This document shows, piece after piece, positions 8,009 to 12,136 of a stretch of 12,136 nucleotides of DNA (within the stretch, counting starts at the first letter, position 1; each line of letters opens with the position of its first letter). The position numbers and the translations under genes are program-made. The notes below the pieces were generated by a model. The model ran no database searches. It was not told where the DNA came from and was given only the letters and a program-made list of their open reading frames with translations. This stretch comes from Candidatus Aminicenantota bacterium (GTDB lineage: Bacteria > Acidobacteriota > Aminicenantia > Aminicenantales > Aminicenantaceae). The stretch covers positions 1 to 12,136 of the forward strand of contig JAUWJP010000023.1 of assembly GCA_030607635.1 (NCBI GenBank), in the 5' to 3' direction.

Positions 8009-8028
8009 GGGCTTGATAAATCAAGCCC
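8009..8028. repeat. Perfect palindromic repeat after bamA
   Basis: Arms GGGCTTGAT (8009-8017) and ATCAAGCCC (8020-8028) pair perfectly around AA, 16 bases after the bamA stop. No T-run follows, so it is not a standard rho-independent terminator. The GGGCTTGAT..ATCAAGCCCCTAC shape resembles short palindromic repeats scattered between genes in many environmental bacteria. It could still end or stabilise the bamA transcript. Confidence 0.5.
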
Positions 8029-8057
8029 CTACATAAGATGAATCAAATCGCGGCAGG

Positions 8058-8086
8058 AAAAAAAGCGCAGTTTGTTGAATCAAACT
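8058..8086 (-). terminator. Rho-independent terminator of the methyltransferase pseudogene
   Basis: On the minus strand, right after the TAA stop, AGTTTG (complement of 8081-8086) pairs with CAAACT (complement of 8069-8074) around a six-base loop. GCGC and then T7 (complement of 8058-8064) follow. The stem is only six pairs, so strength is moderate. Confidence 0.4.
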
Positions 8087-8087
8087 C

Positions 8088-8686
8088 TTACAAGGTCGGT
8101 TTTATAATTTCTGCCATGCGCTTAATGTAGCCCGGATCTGTCCCACAGCAGCCGCCGATGATGTTAGCTCCGTTTTTTATCATCTGGGGGATATACTTAA
8201 CGTAATCTTCGAGTTCCTGCGAGTATGTTACTTTTCCATCAGAGGCGAGAGAGGGCTGTCCTGCATTGGCTTGAGCAATTAGTGGTAGGGGAGTGGCGTC
8301 TCTCATGATTTTTAGCAGATCGACCATGTCAGCGCTGTCTAGCGTACAGTTTGTTCCTGTGGGGCCCATGCTCCCTGCCACAAATTTCCCTCAGGTTTTA
8401 CATCGTTAACAAGCTGGGCTGCTGCATAATTAAGTTCATGGCATTTATCTTCTAGTCCATGAGAGGCAAGCTTAATTTTGCTTCCTCCAAAGCTGTTGGT
8501 CAGGACAACATCTGAACCTGCCTCGTAATAGCTCATGTGGATTTTTTTTACTAGATCGGGCTTTTCCACATTCCAGGATTCAGGGCACTCTCCCTGAGGG
8601 AAGCCATGCTTTATGAGTTCTGTTCCCATTCCTCCATCAAGAAGAACCACTCGTTCTTTAACTAAGTCGAAAATTGTTCTTGTCAT
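8088..8686 (-). pseudogene. Homocysteine S-methyltransferase, frameshifted and internally deleted
   Basis: The intact family transfers a methyl group to homocysteine to make methionine, using a Zn-bound thiolate in a TIM barrel of about 290-300 residues. Here the N-terminal part reads in one frame from ATG 8686: VVLLDGGMGTEL, then GSDVVLTNSFGGSKIKL, up to VKPEG. The family then continues in another frame with KFVAGSMGPTG (near 8388-8355), which requires one base lost around 8386-8391. Directly after GPTG the sequence jumps to TNCTLDSADMVDLLKIMR, a part that normally lies about 90-100 residues further on, so the middle of the barrel is deleted. The rest is normal: PLIAQANAGQP, then IIGGCCGTDP, so all three zinc-ligand Cys positions (NC and GGCC) survive. 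Total length is near 199 codons. A strong promoter, an AAAGGAG ribosome binding site (8694-8700) and a terminator remain, which suggests recent decay. A sequencing error could explain the frameshift but not the deletion. Confidence 0.87.
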
Positions 8687-8718
8687 TCAACTTCTCCTTT
8701 AGCTTGGACCAGTTTTAC

Positions 8719-8747
8719 ATAATATCCTTGGATTAGAAAGATGTCAA
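8719..8747 (-). promoter_or_regulatory. Strong sigma-70 promoter of the methyltransferase pseudogene
   Basis: On the minus strand TTGACA (complement of 8742-8747) is a perfect -35 box. After exactly 17 bases comes TATTAT (complement of 8719-8724), five of six matches to the -10 box. Transcription would begin near 8711, leaving a leader of about 25 bases with the ribosome binding site AAAGGAG. Confidence 0.6.
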
Positions 8748-8920
8748 AAGCTAAGAAAAAATATGTTCTTAAACCGAAAATTTACACTGAAAGAAACACA
8801 ATTATTTCATATTATATCTATAGACATATTATAATAAATTTCATTGTTTGCATTTCGGGAGTAGTGGCCGTGGTTCAGACTTTCGGTGCAAGGCTTATTC
8901 CAGAGCATATCAGTGGGTGA
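8741..8920 (+). pseudogene. 59-codon ORF, possible relict of an IS91-like transposase
   Basis: ATG 8741 to TGA 8918-8920. The first 40 residues start basic (MSKAKKKYVLKPKIY) and turn hydrophobic. Residues 41-53 read VVAVVQTFGARLI. This recalls the GAVAVVQTFGxxLN block before the HPHxH metal motif in IS91-family and Y2-type transposases, but the His motif is absent and a stop follows. The N-terminal K-KY-P, T and H spacing also loosely recalls the start of those proteins, which would make this an internally deleted remnant. No homology search was possible. The ATG overlaps the -35 box of the divergent promoter, which argues against normal expression. The IS21 end begins just after it. It could instead be a meaningless short ORF. 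Confidence 0.25.
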
Positions 8921-8939
8921 ACATTGTGAAGTTTTGGCG

Positions 8940-8985
8940 CGTGCTTATTCCGATGAAACCGGACACTGATTCCGATTCATTCCGG
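8940..8985. repeat. Left-end 23-bp repeats of the IS21 element
   Basis: Two adjacent units. The inner one (8963-8985, ACACTGATTCCG then ATTCATTCCGG) matches the right-end unit at 11560-11582 in reverse complement at 21 of 23 positions. The outer unit (8940-8962) is diverged but keeps the TTATTCCGAT and CCGG blocks. They are the likely binding sites of IstA. Confidence 0.65.
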
Positions 8986-9019
8986 ACACCTTTCGGAGCG
9001 AAGCGACGCTGGCTTTCCA

Positions 9020-9778
9020 TTATACCTCCAAGTGGCCGGAATGAGTCAAGGATGATCTTCGTTTTCTCATAGATTCTCCTTTGAGTTCCAACCTGTATGC
9101 GTTGTGAACGATTCTATCCATGATGGCATCGGCAAGTGTTGGATTGGCGAACTGTTCATGCCATTCTGCAACCGGTATCTGGGTAATAACCATGGTCGAG
9201 CTGTGATTGTATCTGTCTTCGACGATTTCGAGTATGTCATTAGTTTGTGTCTCGCTCAGGTGATTACGAAGCCAGTCATCCAGGATGAGAAGCTGGCATT
9301 TTGCCATCCGGTCTAAAAACTTGGGATAGGATCCGTCAGCACGGGCAAGCTTTAGTTTTTCAAGCAGCCGGGAGAGCTGAAAATAGCGGACGGAAAACCC
9401 GTTTCGGCAGGCTGCGTTTCCAAGGGCACAGGCCAGATAGGTTTTCCCAGCTCCTGTGGGTCCGGTAATGATCATATTGAGTTTTTCCCTAATCCATTTT
9501 CCCTCTGCCAGATAAAGGACTTGTTTGCGATCCAGTCCCCGTTTTGCGGATATATTGAGATCCTCCATGACCGCCGATTCTCTAAACCGTGCCATTCGCA
9601 TACGGCGATGCAGTTTTCTTGTCTGCCGCAGGTCCCATTCTCTGTCCAGAAGAAGACCGAAACGCTCATCAAAACTCAGTTTCTTGTACTGCGGGCTCTC
9701 CATCTGTTGCCGCAGTCCTTCCAGCATACCGCTGAGTTTAAGAGCGAATAATTTATCCATTATCGGTTGATGAAGCAT
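9020..9778 (-). CDS. istB: IS21-family helper ATPase IstB
   Basis: AAA+ ATPase that assembles on target DNA and activates the IstA transposase. The protein has 252 residues, the normal family length. An N-terminal helical region (about 1-95, with LRQTRKLHRRMRMARF) is followed by the ATPase core. Walker A is GPTGAGKT at 106-113 and Walker B LLILDD at 163-168. Later comes a conserved IVEDRYNHSSTMVITQIP block in which the sensor residue is expected. The ATG (complement of 9776-9778) has AAGGAGA (complement of 9784-9790) upstream. It lies 99 bases downstream of istA, whereas many IS21 elements have the two genes overlapping or nearly so. No damage is seen, so the element is probably complete. Confidence 0.95.
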   Translation of the reverse strand: MLHQPIMDKLFALKLSGMLEGLRQQMESPQYKKLSFDERFGLLLDREWDLRQTRKLHRRMRMARFRESAVMEDLNISAKRGLDRKQVLYLAEGKWIREKLNMIITGPTGAGKTYLACALGNAACRNGFSVRYFQLSRLLEKLKLARADGSYPKFLDRMAKCQLLILDDWLRNHLSETQTNDILEIVEDRYNHSSTMVITQIPVAEWHEQFANPTLADAIMDRIVHNAYRLELKGESMRKRRSSLTHSGHLEV

Positions 9779-9813
9779 GATTATCTCCTTTTTTTCTGTA
9801 AAGGCAAAACGTT

Positions 9814-9838
9814 TAAAAAAACGAGGCCCTCAGAGGCC
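9814..9838 (-). terminator. Weak terminator-like hairpin between istA and istB
   Basis: On the minus strand GGCC, a six-base loop, and GGCC (complement of 9825-9838) are followed by TCGT and a T-run (complement of 9814-9820). The stem is only four G-C pairs. It could lower istB expression relative to istA, but it may be chance. Confidence 0.2.
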
Positions 9839-9877
9839 GTATAAAGCTTTATCTCTGATCGATCCATACCAAAACCT

Positions 9878-11410
9878 TCAGGAATAGTAATCTGTTCCAC
9901 GGATGTTGTCGTGTGCTTTACTGACCACACCAGTCGGTTCCTCCAACGACACTTTATCCAATCCGGCTTCCAGGATGTTTTTCACACCTTTGTAGGAATA
10001 AAGACCGAAAAAAAGTGCTCGCTTCGAGGCTGCTTCCAGCCGCTCTTTGCCATACCGTGTCTCCAGACGCATAAGCCCCAGACAAGAACGATATCCATGT
10101 TCGGGATGAGGACGGCAAGTGAAGATGCCATTGACAAGCTCTTCCGTTAATCCTCCGATTTTCTTTGCCCATTTAATGAATCGCTCAGGATTATACTCCG
10201 CATATTGACGATGAGATTCCGGCATATGCTCAGGATGAGTTGAGTGTCGTCCCGGTGTGTCATCCCTCTCATGGGAGGAGACTCGATGTGTGTTGTAGAA
10301 GACTTCAACGACCTGGTCTGTGGCTCTGATGTCAACATACTTTTTGATCAAAGTGTAGGGCACAGAGTAGTAATGTCTTTTAAATTCCACATGATAATCA
10401 ATATGCACTTTAGCCCTCTTCCATTCAGCCACTTCAAAGGCTGTTTTCGGCAGAGGCCGAAGCACGGGTTTATCCAACTCCTCAAACATCTCTCTGCGAC
10501 TTTTGTCCAGATGCTGCATCGGGCGGGTGTTGAGATCCTCGAGTCTTTCCTTCAGGGCTTCGTTGATCTCATCGATACTGAAAAACTGTCTCTTCCTCAG
10601 CGGTGCGATAAGCCAGTATTCGACAGTCTGCACACCTTTCTCTACCTTGGCTTTATCTTTGGGATGGTTAACCCTGGTCGGAAGGACAGCCGTTCCGTAA
10701 TGCCGCGCCAGCTCCTGATAAGTGGGATTCAGATCCGGCTCATAGTAACAAGCCGATGTCACACCAGTCTTGGTGTTATCCGGCACCAAAAGCTCTGGAA
10801 CTCCGCCAAAATACTCAAACGCTCTGATATGGCCGCCAATCCAAGAGGTGAGAGCCTGTGAAGGATGGGCTTCCGCATAGGTGTAATTGCTGGCTCCCCA
10901 CGTCGCCACAAAAATATATGCCTTCTTCTCTTCTCCACTTGATGGGTCCGTGTAGACCATTGTCAGCCCGGCATAGTCAACAAACAACTTCTCTCCCGCC
11001 TTGTGAGCAATCCGCATGGAGGGGATTAACTTCTTTACCGATCGACTGTAGAGCTCGCAGAACTGGGAGTAGCCATAATAATCTGAGTTCTCTTCCTTAT
11101 ACTCTGTCCAGAGCAGTTTGCGGGTCACTCCTTTTTTCCTCAGTTCCTGATGAATCAATTCCCAATTAGGACAACTCCTCTTCCCATAGATCTTTATTAC
11201 AGAAGGGAAAAGCTGCTGTACCAATGCTTCGTCATCAAGCTCTTCAGGAAGAGGCCAGCTAAGACCTGCTTCTGAGGCTCGACATAAATACTCCCGGACG
11301 CTTTCCCTGCCAATCGAACATGCTCGAGCAATGGCCCGGACGGAAAGTCCCGAATGTTTTAACCTGAGTACTTCTCTGATTTTTCGCATGGATAACCTCT
11401 TTTTTGCCAT
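9878..11410 (-). CDS. istA: IS21-family transposase IstA
   Basis: DDE transposase that cuts and joins the element ends, working with IstB. The protein has 510 residues, typical for the family. An N-terminal helix-turn-helix (about residues 8-45: IREVLRLKHSG, then LSVRAIARACSIGRESVREYL) is the DNA-end binding part. The catalytic core carries Asp145 (KLFVDYAG), Asp211 (LLVPDNTKTG) and Glu257 (KDKAKVEKGVQ), with D-D and D-E spacing normal for IS21. The C-terminal beta domain includes the family block HYYSVPYTLI. The start ATG has GAGGAGG (complement of 11416-11422) five bases upstream. No stop or frameshift interrupts it. It is transcribed inward from the right end, and its leader contains an 18-bp palindrome. 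Confidence 0.95.
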   Translation of the reverse strand: MAKKRLSMRKIREVLRLKHSGLSVRAIARACSIGRESVREYLCRASEAGLSWPLPEELDDEALVQQLFPSVIKIYGKRSCPNWELIHQELRKKGVTRKLLWTEYKEENSDYYGYSQFCELYSRSVKKLIPSMRIAHKAGEKLFVDYAGLTMVYTDPSSGEEKKAYIFVATWGASNYTYAEAHPSQALTSWIGGHIRAFEYFGGVPELLVPDNTKTGVTSACYYEPDLNPTYQELARHYGTAVLPTRVNHPKDKAKVEKGVQTVEYWLIAPLRKRQFFSIDEINEALKERLEDLNTRPMQHLDKSRREMFEELDKPVLRPLPKTAFEVAEWKRAKVHIDYHVEFKRHYYSVPYTLIKKYVDIRATDQVVEVFYNTHRVSSHERDDTPGRHSTHPEHMPESHRQYAEYNPERFIKWAKKIGGLTEELVNGIFTCRPHPEHGYRSCLGLMRLETRYGKERLEAASKRALFFGLYSYKGVKNILEAGLDKVSLEEPTGVVSKAHDNIRGTDYYS

Positions 11411-11485
11411 CTTGTCCTCCTCTCTTTTTTTAAAAAGACATGATGGCTTATTCCATTTAAGTTATCCAGCGCCGCTTCGTTGATT

Positions 11486-11503
11486 CCAGATTCCGGAATC
11501 TGG
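11486..11503. promoter_or_regulatory. Perfect 18-bp palindrome in the istA leader
   Basis: CCAGATTCCGGAATCTGG is identical to its own reverse complement. It lies between the tandem end repeats and the istA start, about 76 bases upstream of the ATG. Its centre ATTCCGGAAT contains the same ATTCCGG core as the end repeats, here in head-to-head form. It may be a regulatory binding site for IstA or a host factor; the function is inferred. Confidence 0.4.
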
Positions 11504-11513
11504 CAAAAAGTGT

Positions 11514-11605
11514 CCGGAATAAACCGGAATCGGTGGCCGGAATACTCCGGATTTAGTGACCGGAATAAATCGGAATCAGTGACCGGAATGGACCGGATTT
11601 TGCAA
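11514..11605. repeat. Right-end array of four 23-bp tandem repeats of the IS21 element
   Basis: Units at 11514-11536, 11537-11559, 11560-11582 and 11583-11605 are back-to-back with no spacer. All begin CCGGAAT and carry a second CGGA block 10-11 bases on; three of the four end in GTGR or a close variant. The outermost unit ends in TTTTGCAA and forms the tip. The exact 23-base period puts sites about two helical turns apart, which suits cooperative IstA binding. They are not CRISPR repeats, since there are no spacers. Confidence 0.75.
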
Positions 11606-11645
11606 CAATCAAAAAATATTTGACTGCAATTCAATAGAAAGACAT

Positions 11646-12136
11646 ATGGCTATTTCAGTATTACAGTTTCTTGGATTGGTTACAGCCAGTTTTATAGGAT
11701 TATGTATTTTGCGCTTTTTGTTTCAACGGCCTGAAATCGCTTTTGCTCTTTTTCTCTTCTCTTATGTTATCGAGGGCGGAGACATGATCCCAGGGCCAAT
11801 CGATTTGACACCTATTCTACTATTTATTAGTTTTACAGGATTTTTCCTTCCTGCTGTAATAAAAAACTCAATTCAGTATTCCCCTAAATCAAGCGATATC
11901 TGGCTTATGATTTTCCTGATTTTGTTGGTTGGAGGATCTTATCTTAGTCCAGATTCACAGAGCGGAGTAGAAAAAGCTATTCTCTTTGCCATGGCAGTGA
12001 TTCTTCCTTACATGATAATCCGGATCTTTTTCAAAACATACGAACAAACTAAAGTTTTTCTTGTTTCTATACTTAGTCTTGCAGCAGGAATCGCCATTAT
12101 TCTAATATTTATGTCTTTCTTGCCCGCATATACTGG
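11646..12136 (+). CDS. O-antigen ligase/polymerase-like membrane protein, 3' truncated by window
   Basis: The frame is open from ATG 11646 to the window end (163 complete codons, no stop). The translation begins MAISVLQFLGLV and is strongly hydrophobic. Predicted membrane segments lie at about residues 7-25, 31-42, 54-72, 84-100, 107-128 and 136-158. The run RPEIAFALFLFSYV, then IDLTPILLFISF, resembles the N-terminus of O-antigen ligase/Wzy-type proteins, which transfer or polymerise polysaccharide on the periplasmic side of the inner membrane. The catalytic periplasmic loop would lie beyond the window. The ribosome binding site is weak (AGAAAG at 11637-11641 is only four bases from the ATG). 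The IS21 end lies about 40 bases upstream, so its native promoter may have been displaced. A TTGACT at 11620-11625 looks like a -35 box, but its -10 position would overlap the ATG. Confidence 0.6.
   Translation, partial: MAISVLQFLGLVTASFIGLCILRFLFQRPEIAFALFLFSYVIEGGDMIPGPIDLTPILLFISFTGFFLPAVIKNSIQYSPKSSDIWLMIFLILLVGGSYLSPDSQSGVEKAILFAMAVILPYMIIRIFFKTYEQTKVFLVSILSLAAGIAIILIFMSFLPAYT

Larger units (their letters stand above)
8925..11607 (-). mobile_element. IS21-family insertion sequence (istA, istB, repeated ends)
   Basis: The element is about 2.7 kb and carries the two-gene istA-istB order of IS21 on the minus strand, with both frames intact. Both ends hold 23-bp repeats in inverted orientation: four units at the right end (11514-11605) and two at the left (8940-8985). 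Multiple terminal repeats are characteristic of IS21 elements. Exact tips are uncertain; TGT at 8925-8927 and its counterpart ACA at 11605-11607 are the best fit to the family's TG..CA tips. No clear target duplication could be matched. The element looks richer in GC than the flanking genes. It lies between the methyltransferase pseudogene and the O-antigen ligase-like gene. Confidence 0.9.

Noticed and set aside
8848..9072. 74-residue plus-strand ORF over the left IS21 end
   Set aside because: It spans the IS end repeats and the 3' end of istB in antisense, and shows no recognisable domain or start signal.
9814..9838. Riboswitch or strong attenuator between istA and istB
   Set aside because: Only four G-C pairs plus a T-run; too little structure for anything beyond a weak terminator.
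10244..10861. 205-residue plus-strand ORF
   Set aside because: It is antisense to istA, whose frame has the DDE motif, so it is a shadow of the real gene.
11514..11605. CRISPR array
   Set aside because: Repeats are back-to-back without spacers and are the known type of IS21 terminal repeats; no cas gene is present.
11359..11634. 91-residue minus-strand ORF over the right IS21 end
   Set aside because: Its residues are produced by the 23-bp repeats (SDLFRSLNPEYSGHRF); it overlaps the istA start and has no domain.

Overview
The window reads as a piece of chromosome from a Gram-negative (diderm) bacterium of moderate-to-low GC. The evidence is a TonB-dependent outer-membrane receptor, a BamA-type barrel-assembly protein and the start of an O-antigen ligase/polymerase-like membrane protein. 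Gene style (BNR/sortilin-type secreted protein, secreted esterase, RelE/RHH module, IS21 element) resembles uncultivated lineages near Acidobacteriota such as Aminicenantes. That taxonomic guess is inference from gene style only.

Layout, left to right. 1-381: 3' end of a large secreted BNR/VPS10-like protein (+). 598-2595: TonB-dependent receptor (+), convergent with a small PilZ-domain protein (2675-3052, -). 3235-4995: secreted alpha/beta-hydrolase-fold esterase (+). 5056-5548: RHH antitoxin and RelE toxin with overlapping genes, preceded by a palindrome that overlaps the promoter. 5549-5679: hairpin-rich spacer with ends like an integron attC site. 5680-7992: BamA-like protein (+), followed by a perfect palindromic repeat. 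8088-8686: homocysteine S-methyltransferase pseudogene (-), with a one-base frameshift and a large in-gene deletion but intact promoter, ribosome binding site and terminator. 8741-8920: 59-codon ORF that may be a shrunken transposase relict. About 8925-11607: IS21-family element (istA and istB, -) with 23-bp repeats at its ends. 11646 to the window edge: 5' part of a polytopic O-antigen ligase-like protein (+).

Most genes are separate transcription units of the cell envelope: nutrient uptake (TonB receptor), barrel insertion (BamA), surface polysaccharide (O-antigen ligase-like) and secreted hydrolases. The right half, from the pseudogene through the IS21 element, is a decaying and mobile stretch. 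No CRISPR array, tRNA, rRNA or clearly new multi-gene system is visible. The least explained features are the operator/terminator palindrome of the toxin-antitoxin module, the attC-like spacer after it, and the palindrome in the istA leader.
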